From Vibrio hepatarius (GTDB lineage: Bacteria; Pseudomonadota; Gammaproteobacteria; Enterobacterales; Vibrionaceae), in contig NZ_JAATOO010000019.1 of assembly GCF_011806575.1 (NCBI RefSeq), positions 25,233 to 89,232 on the forward strand: a stretch of 64,000 nt of DNA, given 5' to 3'. Both the position numbers and the translations under genes were made by a program. Below the pieces are notes generated by a model, which was given only the letters and a program-made list of their open reading frames with translations, had not been told where the DNA came from and ran no database searches. Below, piece after piece: positions 36,301-45,810 of the stretch; position 1 is the first letter of the stretch, and the number at the start of each line of letters is the position of its first letter.

Positions 36301-37611
36301 ATGGAACACACTAACAACGTCAAACTCGACCTCGCTGGTATCGGTGTTGGTCCATTTAACCTCAGCGTCGCCGCCCTGATCGCGGATAAACCACAAATCT
36401 GTTCCCGTTTCTTTGAAAGCCGAGATAGCTTTGCGTGGCACCCGGGATTGTTGCTAGACAACACCCACATGCAGACTATGTTCTTGAAAGATCTGGTCAC
36501 GGCCGTTAATCCGCAAAGCCATTACTCGTTCCTTAACTACCTAGTACAAAACAAAAAGTTCTACCGTTTCTTATCGGCAGAACTGCAATGTATTAGTCGC
36601 ACTGAGTTTTCTGACTATCTCGCTTGGGCAGCGCATCAACTGGAGAATGTTCAGTTCTCGACCAAAGTTGAGCAGGTCGATTACAACGGCGAGAACTTTA
36701 CGCTGCACACCAACCGAGGTAGCTACCAAGCGGACAACCTTTGTATTGGTACAGGTAAAGTACCTGCAATTCCAGATTGTGCCAAAACACACATTGGTGA
36801 GCGAGTATTCCACGCCGCCGAAATAGGGCTGCGTGAGCGCGACTTTACTGGGAAGCGCGTGATGATCATTGGTGGTGGTCAAAGCGGCGCGGATATTTTT
36901 ATCAACGCACTGCAACACAAATGGGGCAAACCGTCGTCTCTTGACTGGCTATCACGCCGCTCTAACTACCAACCTCTTGACGAAGCCGCGTTTACCAACG
37001 AGTTCTTCACGCCTGACTACGTTGACGCTTTCGTTAGTTTATCGCCAGAAGTGAAACAGCAAGAGGTGACCAACCAAAAGCTTACCTCCGATGGCATTAC
37101 ACAAAAAGCCCTGCTGACGATTTATCAAGAGCTCTACCACCGATTCGACGTACTCAAAGAAGACAAATGGGTTCGATTGCTGCCACACCGCACTCTTACT
37201 CAGATGAATTGTCTGGGTAACTCGTTCCAACTCACTGCCAGCAACGCGTTAGGCCAGAGTGTGGAAACTCATCAAGCAGACATCGTGATACTGGCAACGG
37301 GCTTCGAAGCACCTTACCCAGCGTGTTTGGATTCAATTTTGCCGCTGTTCGATCTCGACCAGCACAACCGTTACCAAATGACGCCAGATTTTGAAATCCA
37401 GTGGCAAGGCCAGCAGCATAACAAGATTTTTGCTGTGAACGCCGGAATGCATACCCACGGCATTGCTGAGCCACAACTCAGCCTGATGGCATGGCGCAGT
37501 GCGCGCATCATCAACAGCCTAGTAGGACAAGCTGTTTTTGATACCGAATCAGGCCAGGGAATGATCGATTGGCTTTCACCGAGAGCACTCGTGGAACAAC
37601 TGGTCGCGTAA
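36301..37611 (+). CDS. iucD: L-lysine N6-monooxygenase IucD
   Basis: A 436-residue flavoenzyme that hydroxylates lysine at N6 with NADPH and oxygen, the committing step of aerobactin synthesis. FAD fold GIGVGPFNLSVA (about residues 14-25), NADPH fold IIGGGQSGADIF (about 189-200) and the C-terminal ATGFEAPYP motif are all present. AAGGATT is upstream of the ATG. A perfect hairpin lies between it and iutA. Confidence 0.95.
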   Translation: MEHTNNVKLDLAGIGVGPFNLSVAALIADKPQICSRFFESRDSFAWHPGLLLDNTHMQTMFLKDLVTAVNPQSHYSFLNYLVQNKKFYRFLSAELQCISRTEFSDYLAWAAHQLENVQFSTKVEQVDYNGENFTLHTNRGSYQADNLCIGTGKVPAIPDCAKTHIGERVFHAAEIGLRERDFTGKRVMIIGGGQSGADIFINALQHKWGKPSSLDWLSRRSNYQPLDEAAFTNEFFTPDYVDAFVSLSPEVKQQEVTNQKLTSDGITQKALLTIYQELYHRFDVLKEDKWVRLLPHRTLTQMNCLGNSFQLTASNALGQSVETHQADIVILATGFEAPYPACLDSILPLFDLDQHNRYQMTPDFEIQWQGQQHNKIFAVNAGMHTHGIAEPQLSLMAWRSARIINSLVGQAVFDTESGQGMIDWLSPRALVEQLVA

Positions 37612-37620
37612 TCCACTTTC

Positions 37621-37646
37621 GCCACTCACCATCATCGGTGAGTGGC
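37621..37646 (+). other. Perfect hairpin between iucD and iutA
   Basis: GCCACTCACC, ATCATC loop, GGTGAGTGGC: a 10-bp perfect stem starting 10 bases after the iucD stop and followed only by ACTTTAA. It could cause partial termination, RNA processing or stabilisation, changing the ratio of receptor to enzymes. Confidence 0.6.
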
Positions 37647-37726
37647 ACTTTAACCTGCCCAAGCAACGAACTGGTCGTCTATTCACCATTCTTGGGCCTA
37701 TTACTACGATATACATAGAGAAGAAA

Positions 37727-39841
37727 ATGAAAGTTAAAAAAGGAAATTTGCAACTCTCTACGGCAGCCATCGCCGTTGCTAGTGCGATTCTTACCACGCC
37801 TGTAGTCGCATCAGAATCGACAATTTTTGACGAAATGGTGGTGGTTTCTAGCCGAACGCCAAAAGCGATTAGCGACATTCCTGGTACCGTCTGGTACATC
37901 AATTCAGAACAAATCGAGCAGGAATACCGTGGCGGTAAAACGTTAGACGAAATTCTAGCGGCGACGATCCCATCGCTTGACGTCAGCAGTGGCGGCCGAA
38001 CTCACTCAGGGCAAAACCTGCGTGGACGCAGCATCATGGTTATGATCGACGGCGTCTCACTTCAATCTGTACGTTCTCTTAGCCGCCAGCTCGATTCGAT
38101 TGACCCGTTCAACATTGACCGCATAGAAGTACTTTCCGGCGCCACCTCAGTTTATGGTGCGGGCTCTTCTGGCGGTATCATTAACATCATCACCAAAAAA
38201 GCATCGGGCTCTGAACTGGAATTTGAATCGTTTGTTGGTGGTAGTACCGGCTTCAACTCAAACGAAGATTTCGACTACAAACTGGCCCAATCTATCGCAG
38301 GTGGTAACGAGAAAGTCCAAGGCCGCGCATCTGTCGCTTATACCAAAACTCAAGGTTACTTTGATACAGATGGAGACATTATCACGCCTGACATTACCCA
38401 GGGGTCTTCTCAATTCAATGAAACCGTCGACCTATTAGGTAATCTACAATTTGCGATTTCGGACGAGCAACAATTGACGTTACTGGCGCAGTACTATGAT
38501 AGCCAGCAAGACTCACCTTACGGTCTGTATTTCGAAAAAGACTCGAGTGGCAACTTCAAGTATGTTGACGTGCGCGATGGTTATTCAGCGGATCGCCAAC
38601 AAGGCACAGAGCGTGTGATGCTTAGCGCGACATACGCAAACAGCAACTTCTTAGGCCACCAGCTAAATGCCGAGGTATCGTACAGAACCGAAGACCACAC
38701 CTTTACTCCTTACACTCGTGAAGGCAGATCGACGTTAGTAACCAACTCTTCACGTCAAGAAACCGATCTTTTCGCGATGCGCACGGCACTGAGTCGCTCA
38801 TTCGGCGATCTCAATTTAACTTATGGTGTCGATGGTTTTATCGATAAGTTCGACAGTGATAAAGCGTTGTACAACCAAGCCAAAACCGAAGCCAGTGGTG
38901 GTTTGGTTCACGACATTGATGAGAAGCAAGGTCGCTATCCTGGGATGGATACGGAATCGTTGGCAGGTTTTATTCAAGCGGAATACAACATCACTGACGA
39001 CTGGTCAATTCAAGGTGGTTACCGTTACCAGCACATGGACGTAGAGATTAAAGACTTCCAGGCAAGCTCAAGCTCGGACTTCATACCGGGCGGCAGCACC
39101 GATTACGCTGAAGGTCTGTTCAACCTTGGTACCATTTATCGCCTATCCCCGTCTTCACAAGTTTGGGCGAACTTCTCTCAAGGCTTCGATTTACCTCAGC
39201 TATACCGTTTCTACGGCAAGAGCCCAACACAAGATGTTGGCGCGTCTAAACTCGAAGCGATCAAAACAGACAGCTACGAGATTGGTTACCGAAACGACTT
39301 AGAGAAGCTGTCTCTGCAATCTGCAATTTACTACTCATACTCAAGCGCGACAGTGCAATATGAAGATGACTTCTCAATTTCAGGCTTAGCAGATCCTAAA
39401 CGCGTCTACGGCGCTGAAGCTCAAGTCAGCTACTGGCTAACAGACATGCTCCAACTGGGTGTTGCGGGTCAATACGTAGTAACAGAAACCGAAACGGACG
39501 AAGGTTGGAAAGACCACGACGTGATGGAAGCAAGTACATCTAAAGCGAACGCTTGGGTTGGCTGGCATGAAAACGACTACAGCCTGAAACTACAAAGCGT
39601 GACGATGTTCGACTATGAAGACGACGACGAACGCGAACTCGACGGCTACACAGTGGTTGATTTCATCGGTAGCTACCAACTGCCTGTCGGTAGCCTAGGT
39701 TTCGGTATTAAGAACCTGCTGAACGCCGACTACGAAACAATCTGGAGCCAGCGTGCTCAGTACTGGTACGGCGAGTCAGACATGTTCAAGTATCAAGGTC
39801 GCGGCCGTACTTACACGCTTAACTACCAAGTGAAGTTTTAA
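37727..39841 (+). CDS. iutA: Ferri-aerobactin TonB-dependent outer-membrane receptor IutA
   Basis: A 704-residue receptor. The signal peptide ends near residue 28 (TTPVVASES), followed by a TonB box DEMVVVSSRT, plug domain (about 45-160) with NLRGRSIMVMIDGVSL and the turn SGATSVYGAGSSGGIIN, and a 22-strand barrel ending in the aromatic YTLNYQVKF. Position after iucABCD and the IutA-like plug define it as the aerobactin receptor. Slightly shorter than E. coli IutA (about 730). Expression is presumably from the Fur-controlled iucA promoter. Confidence 0.93.
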   Translation: MKVKKGNLQLSTAAIAVASAILTTPVVASESTIFDEMVVVSSRTPKAISDIPGTVWYINSEQIEQEYRGGKTLDEILAATIPSLDVSSGGRTHSGQNLRGRSIMVMIDGVSLQSVRSLSRQLDSIDPFNIDRIEVLSGATSVYGAGSSGGIINIITKKASGSELEFESFVGGSTGFNSNEDFDYKLAQSIAGGNEKVQGRASVAYTKTQGYFDTDGDIITPDITQGSSQFNETVDLLGNLQFAISDEQQLTLLAQYYDSQQDSPYGLYFEKDSSGNFKYVDVRDGYSADRQQGTERVMLSATYANSNFLGHQLNAEVSYRTEDHTFTPYTREGRSTLVTNSSRQETDLFAMRTALSRSFGDLNLTYGVDGFIDKFDSDKALYNQAKTEASGGLVHDIDEKQGRYPGMDTESLAGFIQAEYNITDDWSIQGGYRYQHMDVEIKDFQASSSSDFIPGGSTDYAEGLFNLGTIYRLSPSSQVWANFSQGFDLPQLYRFYGKSPTQDVGASKLEAIKTDSYEIGYRNDLEKLSLQSAIYYSYSSATVQYEDDFSISGLADPKRVYGAEAQVSYWLTDMLQLGVAGQYVVTETETDEGWKDHDVMEASTSKANAWVGWHENDYSLKLQSVTMFDYEDDDERELDGYTVVDFIGSYQLPVGSLGFGIKNLLNADYETIWSQRAQYWYGESDMFKYQGRGRTYTLNYQVKF

Positions 39842-39853
39842 TAGTTAAAAATG

Positions 39854-39884
39854 AAAAGCGAGCCACCCGGGCTCGCTTTTGTTT
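39854..39884 (+). terminator. Intrinsic terminator of the aerobactin operon
   Basis: AAAAGCGAGCC / GGCTCGCTTTT stem with a short loop followed by TGTTTTG, 13 bases after the iutA stop. Confidence 0.88.
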
Positions 39885-39928
39885 TGTCTCTCATTCAGGT
39901 TTTCAGCAACCTTTCGGGCTAATTTCAG

Positions 39929-41113
39929 TTAATTATACGCCCTCGCCAGCGTCCCGTTTCCTTGATACTGATAAACCTTTGAGTCGCTGGTGATAAACAC
40001 AGACTCACCCGGTTTCAGTAGCAAGCTCTTACCTGCAACCGTCACAGTAACCTGACCCTCGACACAAAACAGAATCTCCGCGCCGCGCAAATATTGCTGC
40101 TGCGTTTGTTCACCAGAAGACAAAATATCAAAGCCAAAATCATCGACTGGAATTGGATAGCTGAGCTTGCCCTCTTTGCAAATAGGCGCGAGTTTAATTT
40201 CATCCGGCTGCGTCGAATGAAACGTGTTGTCGATCAGCTCTGCAACGTCAATATGTTTGGGTGTTAACCCTGCCCTTAACACGTTGTCCGAGTTCGCCAT
40301 AATTTCTAGCGCCGTACCCTGAACATAAGCATGCGGCGTTTCTGCGTGGAGGAACATCGCCTCACCCGGTGCCAGTTCAACGGTATTGAGAAACAACGGC
40401 GATAACAAACCAATGTCTTGCGGATAATGGCGTCTAAACGCCGCCACGTAGTCGAGTACTTCCCTTGCCAACGCGGTTTTCGGTCCACGCTCCAGAGCAA
40501 CATCAAGATCGGCCAAAGCCGCCGCTTTGCGTTCTTCATCTAGCAACATTATCGCGCAGAAAAACGCTTTTAAGCCGTCCTTGTTTGGATGATCTTCCAA
40601 TGCGGATAGCTCGGCTTCTAAGCTCTTTATTCCAAGTTGACGGAACAGAGAGAGAATTTGCTCAATCGGACGAAAGCCATTCATCGCCTTGTAGAACGTT
40701 AGCGCATACACCAGCTCAGGTTTGTGGTTAGCGTCTTTGTAATTGCGGTTTGGGGCGTGAAGGTCAATCCCCTGCTCATTCTCGCGAAGATAACCGGCCT
40801 CCGCTTTTTGTTTGGTCGGATGCACCTGAATCGATAGCGGTGAATCTGCAGCTAGCACTTTAAACAAATACGGTAACTCACCGAATCTCATCACAGTATA
40901 ATCACCAAACATGCTCTCTTTATCCTGAGAAACCACATCGGATAACAACTCCCCCGTTTCCGCGACACGCGAGCAACCATTTGGGTGAGCGCCCATCCAA
41001 ATTTCTGCCTGAGGTTGGTGCGCTGAGTTATCAATCCCAAACAGATGTGAAATCGACTCTTTGCTTCCCCAAGCGTAGTTTTGAATTACGTTATCGAGTT
41101 TAAACAGTGACAT
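39929..41113 (-). CDS. manA: Mannose-6-phosphate isomerase, class I
   Basis: A 394-residue zinc enzyme interconverting mannose-6-phosphate and fructose-6-phosphate. N-terminal IQNYAWGSKESI, zinc-site QVHPTKQKAEAGY near residue 95, catalytic ETPHAYVQG near 260 and cupin-like C-terminus. ATG at 41113 with GGAG upstream is used instead of GTG at 41122. It begins 24 bases after malY and probably shares the MalI-controlled transcript. Vibrios often have a second manA elsewhere, so this copy may be sugar-inducible; that is inference. Confidence 0.93.
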   Translation of the reverse strand: MSLFKLDNVIQNYAWGSKESISHLFGIDNSAHQPQAEIWMGAHPNGCSRVAETGELLSDVVSQDKESMFGDYTVMRFGELPYLFKVLAADSPLSIQVHPTKQKAEAGYLRENEQGIDLHAPNRNYKDANHKPELVYALTFYKAMNGFRPIEQILSLFRQLGIKSLEAELSALEDHPNKDGLKAFFCAIMLLDEERKAAALADLDVALERGPKTALAREVLDYVAAFRRHYPQDIGLLSPLFLNTVELAPGEAMFLHAETPHAYVQGTALEIMANSDNVLRAGLTPKHIDVAELIDNTFHSTQPDEIKLAPICKEGKLSYPIPVDDFGFDILSSGEQTQQQYLRGAEILFCVEGQVTVTVAGKSLLLKPGESVFITSDSKVYQYQGNGTLARAYN

Positions 41114-41137
41114 CTTAAACACTCCAAAATCTATCGT

Positions 41138-42316
41138 TTAACGCTGTAGTTCAATCGCTTTAATTAATGCGGTAAGGCCTTGCTCCACTTTTGAACGCGG
41201 ACAACCAAGATTCAGGCGCAAGTAGCCCTGGCCGGACTCTCCGTACACTTCGCCAGACATGATGGCGACATCGAACCGTTCAATTAACGCTTGGCTAAGC
41301 CGCTGCATATCCAAATTCAAAGGGGATAGATCTATCCAAGCTAAATAGGTCGCATCAGGCAGTTCGTATCGCACGTCAGGAAAAGTCTGTTGAAGCGTCT
41401 CTTGCACGTACTTATGGTTGGCTAACACGTAGTGATTGAGCGCATCAAGCCAATCGCCACCTTCGTTATACGCGGCCATCGTACCTAATACGCCCAATAT
41501 TGAAGGTGACGAAAGGCCGTCAACCTCTTTGAGTTTGTGTAGGTAACGCTCTCGGTCTTGCTGGCTAGGAATAAACGCGTAAGCGCCGTTTAACGCAGGA
41601 ATGTTGAACGACTTCGAAGCAGAAGTGACCAACGCCCAACTCTGAGATTGGCCAAAGCCGACATAAGGGGTATGCGGTTTAAAGCAAACATCCATATGGA
41701 TCTCATCAGAGATGACTTTGACATTATGTTGTTCGCAGAGATCCGCTATAGTTTGTAGCTCGTTTTGGCTCCACACTCGCCCTGTTGGGTTATGAGGGCT
41801 GCATAATAACAGTACGGTATTATTGACGTCGGCTAGCTTGCTTTCTAGGTCTTGCCAATCAATTTCAAATCGGTCGTGTTTTTTTACCAGCGGACTGCGA
41901 ATGCACTCCCTGCCCTGACCTGCAATCATTTTATCGAAAGCATCGTACGCCGGAGTATGGAACACCACCCCTTGACCAGCATCGCTCCATTGCTCAATCA
42001 GCTTAGAAACAATGTAGATAACAGACGGACCATACACCACGTGTTGCGTGTCAACATCGCAATCAAAACGCGCTTTGTACCAATGGCTGATCGCCGATTT
42101 AAAGTCGTCATGGTTCCAACGACTGTAACCTAACACCGGGTGCTCTAGTCGCTGTTTCAGCGTATTCAATACCGCTTCTGGCGCGGCGAAATCCATATCT
42201 GAAATAGTAAAAGGTAGCAGTCCTGACTTACCAAATCTGTCTTGCACGTAATCCCACTGTGTACAGTACGTACCTAAGCGGTCGATAGGCGTGTCAAAGT
42301 CGAAGTTCTGAGTCAT
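41138..42316 (-). CDS. malY: MalY/PatB-type PLP aminotransferase-fold lyase
   Basis: A 392-residue fold-type-I PLP enzyme of the cystathionine beta-lyase MalY branch. DFDTPIDRLGTYCTQWD and LPFTISDMDFAAPE open the protein; the PLP site is ASKSFNIPALNGA near residue 230 with NPTGRVWSQNE before it. E. coli MalY has beta C-S lyase activity and also inhibits MalT. ATGs at 42316 and 42325 are both possible; 42316 has GGAT seven bases upstream. It follows malX and so is part of the malXY operon repressed by MalI. Confidence 0.88.
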   Translation of the reverse strand: MTQNFDFDTPIDRLGTYCTQWDYVQDRFGKSGLLPFTISDMDFAAPEAVLNTLKQRLEHPVLGYSRWNHDDFKSAISHWYKARFDCDVDTQHVVYGPSVIYIVSKLIEQWSDAGQGVVFHTPAYDAFDKMIAGQGRECIRSPLVKKHDRFEIDWQDLESKLADVNNTVLLLCSPHNPTGRVWSQNELQTIADLCEQHNVKVISDEIHMDVCFKPHTPYVGFGQSQSWALVTSASKSFNIPALNGAYAFIPSQQDRERYLHKLKEVDGLSSPSILGVLGTMAAYNEGGDWLDALNHYVLANHKYVQETLQQTFPDVRYELPDATYLAWIDLSPLNLDMQRLSQALIERFDVAIMSGEVYGESGQGYLRLNLGCPRSKVEQGLTALIKAIELQR

Positions 42317-42338
42317 ACGAATCATCCAAGGTTAAGAA

Positions 42339-42372
42339 CCCTCGACACTGTGGGGGAAAGAAGTGCCGAGGG
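42339..42372 (-). other. Intercistronic hairpin between malX and malY
   Basis: CCCTCGACACT / AGTGCCGAGGG, an 11-bp stem with one mismatch around a 12-base loop and no T-run. Likely an RNA stabiliser or processing site between the two cistrons. Confidence 0.45.
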
Positions 42373-42388
42373 GGAGCATCAATTGTGA

Positions 42389-43960
42389 TTAGCTAGCAGA
42401 CATAATGGCTTGCATTTCGTTCTTCACTAAGTGAACTTGCGTGCCAATCACTACTTGCAAGTTGTGATTGTCTAGCTTCACGACACCCAATGCGCCATTG
42501 GCTTTCAGTTTCGCATCGTCCACTAGGCTCATGTCTTTGACCGACATGCGTAAGCGCGTGATGCAGTTATCTAGTGCCGTGATGTTTTCTTTTCCACCAA
42601 GTGCCGCCAGTACCGCCGCGCCTTTACCAGATTCATTGATGAATGCCGCTTCAAGTTCTTTATCCACTTCTGCCGTATCGACTTCGCGGCCCGGTGTTTT
42701 CAAGTTGAACTTAGTGATCGCGAACTTGAACACTGAGTAGTAAATCACGAACCAAAGACCAGCCACCAGAGGAACCAGATACCACTTAGTCGCGGTACCT
42801 TGCAGAATACCGAACACCAAGAAATCAATAAGGTTGCCATCGGTGTTACCGATGGTGACGTCCAACATACCCATCAACATAAAACCAGCACCAGTCAGAA
42901 TGGCGTGAATCAGGTACAGAACAGGCGCAACAAACAAGAACAGGAATTCTAATGGCTCAGTAATACCACCGACGACACACGCCACCACACCTGAGATAAG
43001 CAGTGCTTTGATCTTCGAGCGATTCTCCGGACGAGCACAGTGGTACATCGCCAAAGCTGCACCAGGTAGACCACCTAGGAAAGTTGGCATTTTACCTTGA
43101 GACAAGAACGCGGTAACTTCAGGTGTGAATGTGGTTGTCTCTGGGCAAGAAAGCTCTGAGTAGAAGATGTTCAGCGCGCCAGACACGGTCTGACCACAAA
43201 CATCCATCGTACCGCCCGCTTCGGTGAAGCGAATCAAAGCAACCAGAATATGGTGAAGACCGATAGGAAGTAGCAGACGTTCACCAGTACCAAACAGCAT
43301 TGGACCAAAATCGCCAGCCCCTTCAATCACATGACCAATGCCATTGATACCTGCGGCAAAGTACGGCCAAACGAACGGGATAAACACACCCACGACACCA
43401 AGCACAAGTGCTGAAATGATTGGCACAAAACGCGCACCGCCAAAGAACGCTAACGCATCAGGCATTTTAAATGTGTAGTAGCGTTGGTGAAGCTTAGCAA
43501 CAATAATACCGACGATGACGGCACCAAGAATACCCGTATCAATAGACTCGATACCGATGATGCTTTTCACACCGTAAGCGGCACGCTCGGTTTCATCACC
43601 TAGTACGCCTGCGACAGTTAAGAAAAAGTTGATAGCAAGGTTGAACGCCGCATAGCCTACAAAGCCAGCAAAACCCGCGACGCCTTTCTCTTCGCGAGCT
43701 AAGCCAAGTGGAATCGCGACCGCAAACATGACAGGTAAATAGATAAAGGCAACCAAACCAATTTTGGTCATCCACATAAATAGATACTGAAGGAAGCGAT
43801 TATCTAAGAAAGGGATCGCTTCTTTGATAGCGGCACTCGAAAACGAGCTACCGACACCCAAAAGAATGCCGGAAAATGCGAGCAACGCCACTGGTAACAT
43901 GAATGTCTTGCCGAGGCTTTGCAAGAACTCCCAAATGGTCGATTTATTGGAACTAGACAT
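42389..43960 (-). CDS. malX: PTS transporter, maltose/glucose-specific EIICB (MalX)
   Basis: A 523-residue membrane permease-kinase. EIIC occupies about residues 1-410 with ten hydrophobic segments and GGLPGAALAMYHCARPENR and GGITEPLEFLFLFVAPVLY; EIIB (about 440-520) has the phospho-cysteine in ALDNCITRLRMSV. It imports and phosphorylates a glucose-type sugar but lacks EIIA, which must come from elsewhere (Crr). ATG at 43960 has GGAGA upstream; a longer frame to 44104 crosses the operator and is not used. E. coli MalX is 530 residues with the same malI neighbour. Confidence 0.9.
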   Translation of the reverse strand: MSSSNKSTIWEFLQSLGKTFMLPVALLAFSGILLGVGSSFSSAAIKEAIPFLDNRFLQYLFMWMTKIGLVAFIYLPVMFAVAIPLGLAREEKGVAGFAGFVGYAAFNLAINFFLTVAGVLGDETERAAYGVKSIIGIESIDTGILGAVIVGIIVAKLHQRYYTFKMPDALAFFGGARFVPIISALVLGVVGVFIPFVWPYFAAGINGIGHVIEGAGDFGPMLFGTGERLLLPIGLHHILVALIRFTEAGGTMDVCGQTVSGALNIFYSELSCPETTTFTPEVTAFLSQGKMPTFLGGLPGAALAMYHCARPENRSKIKALLISGVVACVVGGITEPLEFLFLFVAPVLYLIHAILTGAGFMLMGMLDVTIGNTDGNLIDFLVFGILQGTATKWYLVPLVAGLWFVIYYSVFKFAITKFNLKTPGREVDTAEVDKELEAAFINESGKGAAVLAALGGKENITALDNCITRLRMSVKDMSLVDDAKLKANGALGVVKLDNHNLQVVIGTQVHLVKNEMQAIMSAS

Positions 43961-44062
43961 ATCGTGTCTCCAAAATTTGAGAACTTGTAGGGACGTGTAC
44001 AACAGTTCTCTGCGTACACCATGCTTTGTATTTATGTTCACAATATACACTGATAAAGTTTT

Positions 44063-44078
44063 GATAAAACGTTTTACC
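44063..44078 (-). promoter_or_regulatory. MalI operator (malX side)
   Basis: GATAAAACGTTTTACC matches the known E. coli MalI site GATAAAACGTTTTATC at 15 of 16 positions. It lies about 100 bases upstream of the malX start. Confidence 0.85.
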
Positions 44079-44161
44079 AAAATATCTGTGATCGAGTTAA
44101 ACAAGTTTCATCTGCGAGGGATAGCGCTTTTAAAATCAAGCTAATGAGGTTAAAGTTTGCT

Positions 44162-44177
44162 GATAAAACGTTTTTCT
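44162..44177 (+). promoter_or_regulatory. MalI operator (malI side)
   Basis: GATAAAACGTTTTTCT shares the GATAAAACGTTTT core of the MalI site. It ends 18 bases before the malI start, so MalI should repress itself. Confidence 0.78.
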
Positions 44178-44195
44178 AATCGATAAAGTGAATCT

Positions 44196-45218
44196 ATGTC
44201 TTCAAAAAAGGTGACCATTACAGAAGTTGCTAAACACGCCGGCGTGTCTGTTTCTACGGTGTCGATGGTGTTGGGTAATAAAGGACGGATCTCTACTGAC
44301 ACGATAGAAAAAGTGAATTTAGCCGTTGAAGAATTGGGTTACATACGCAATCGCGCAGCGGCAAACCTACGCTCTAGTTCGAGCGAAATCATCGGATTAA
44401 TACTGAAAGACATCAGCGACCCCTACTACGCAGAAGTGGCTTCTGGTCTCAGCGAGGAAATAGAACAACAAGGCTATATGTTGTTCCTTGCTCAGAGCGG
44501 CGACAACCAAGAAAAATTCGAAAAATGCATATTAACTATGGCGCGCCAAGGCGTCGGTGGTATCGCGTTTTGCCCTTTGGGTGAAAACCAGCAATTCAAT
44601 ATCGAGAACCTCAAAGAACATAATTTACCTATGGTGTGTATCTCACGCGCGTCGGTAGACAAACAGATTGATTATGTTGGACCCGACAATATGTACGCGG
44701 CGAAGCTCGCCACCGAGCACCTTATCAAGCAAGGGCATAGAAGAATTGCCTATGTCGGCGGTGTGAGCAACTCATTATGCCGAGCAGAGCGTATCGGAGG
44801 ATATTGCTCAACACTGATGCAATTTGGATTGCCATTTAAACCTGAATGGGTCGTTGAATGCGGCAAAAGCCAATCCTCTGCTGCGCAAGCGGTTCAAAAC
44901 TTACTGATAGAGCAACCCCAAGTGACTGCAATTTTGTGTCACCATTCGTCAACCGCGCTAGGTGCTGTTTACGGAGTACACAGAGCCGGACGTTCGATTG
45001 GAAAAGATCAGTTTATCGGTGAGCAAGTTTCGGTGATCGGTTTTGATGACGTGGAAGAAGCAGAACTCACCGAGCCACCGCTCACTTTCGTCAACTCCAA
45101 TGCGCGCGAAATGGGTCGACAAGCTGCCAAAAGACTGATCAATCAGCTTAAACATAAAGATAGCGAACCGTACAGCTTGATCCTGCCACCAAAGCTGATC
45201 GTACGTGAATCGGCTTAG
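44196..45218 (+). CDS. malI: LacI-family repressor MalI
   Basis: A 340-residue repressor. The HTH (about residues 6-28) is ITEVAKHAGVSVSTVSMVLG, the hinge follows (RNRAAANLRSSSS), then the periplasmic-binding-like effector domain. RAERIGGYCSTLMQFGLPF and LKDISDPYYAEVASGL closely parallel E. coli MalI. It is divergent from malX-malY-manA, with two MalI operators between, so regulation by binding and looping is likely. The inducer is unknown, as in E. coli. Confidence 0.9.
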   Translation: MSSKKVTITEVAKHAGVSVSTVSMVLGNKGRISTDTIEKVNLAVEELGYIRNRAAANLRSSSSEIIGLILKDISDPYYAEVASGLSEEIEQQGYMLFLAQSGDNQEKFEKCILTMARQGVGGIAFCPLGENQQFNIENLKEHNLPMVCISRASVDKQIDYVGPDNMYAAKLATEHLIKQGHRRIAYVGGVSNSLCRAERIGGYCSTLMQFGLPFKPEWVVECGKSQSSAAQAVQNLLIEQPQVTAILCHHSSTALGAVYGVHRAGRSIGKDQFIGEQVSVIGFDDVEEAELTEPPLTFVNSNAREMGRQAAKRLINQLKHKDSEPYSLILPPKLIVRESA

Positions 45219-45233
45219 GCAATTTAGTCACTT

Positions 45234-45258
45234 AGCGAGCTGGTTAGGCTCGCTTTTG
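45234..45258 (+). terminator. Intrinsic terminator after malI
   Basis: AGCGAGC, 7-base loop, GCTCGCT then TTTGTTT, 15 bases after the malI stop. Confidence 0.82.
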
Positions 45259-45280
45259 TTTAAGCGTTTAAAGTGCTTGA

Positions 45281-45790
45281 TTACACAGCAGGTTCTACAT
45301 CCAATGCTTTCTCTAACCACATCGAACTGATGTACTGTCCGTTCTTCTGTGCGTACTCGTTGAAAACACCCACTTCTCTAAAGCCAAAGCGTTTGTGTAA
45401 AGCAATGGACGCGTCGTTGGGTAGCGCAACACCAGACAACACTCGATGAACACCAAAAGCGCTTATGGATGAAAACAGCTGAGCATACAACTTGGATCCG
45501 ACGCCTTTCCCCTTGGCATCTGGTGCTAAATAAACTGACACTTCTACCGTACCATCAAAGGCTGACATCGCTCTGTACTGCTGAGAACACGCGAAACCCA
45601 ACAGTTCTCCATTTTCTGTTGCGACATAAAGCTGGTACTTGCCGTCACTTGAGAATTGAGTGAACCACTTTTGCCGATTTCCCAGTGTAAATGGGGCTTC
45701 CTCAAAGCGAGCATGAGTATGTTCAATATAGAAATTAAAGATATCAGTGATACCTGCCACATCTGATAGCTTCCCTATTCTAATTTTCAT
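45281..45790 (-). CDS. GNAT N-acetyltransferase, phosphinothricin-acetyltransferase-like
   Basis: A 169-residue acetyltransferase of the PAT/Pat branch. KIRIGKLSDVAGITDIFNFY starts the domain, VSVYLAPDAKGKGVGSKLY is the acetyl-CoA loop and NDASIALHKRFGFREVGVF the last strand. ATG at 45790 is chosen because AAGGAT precedes it; the longer frame to 45916 runs back through an attC-like region and is non-coding. It is the last of three cassette-like genes facing the same way. The substrate (an amine-bearing toxin or metabolite) is unknown. Confidence 0.82.
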   Translation of the reverse strand: MKIRIGKLSDVAGITDIFNFYIEHTHARFEEAPFTLGNRQKWFTQFSSDGKYQLYVATENGELLGFACSQQYRAMSAFDGTVEVSVYLAPDAKGKGVGSKLYAQLFSSISAFGVHRVLSGVALPNDASIALHKRFGFREVGVFNEYAQKNGQYISSMWLEKALDVEPAV

Positions 45791-45810
45791 GAAATATCCT
45801 TTTCTAATTG

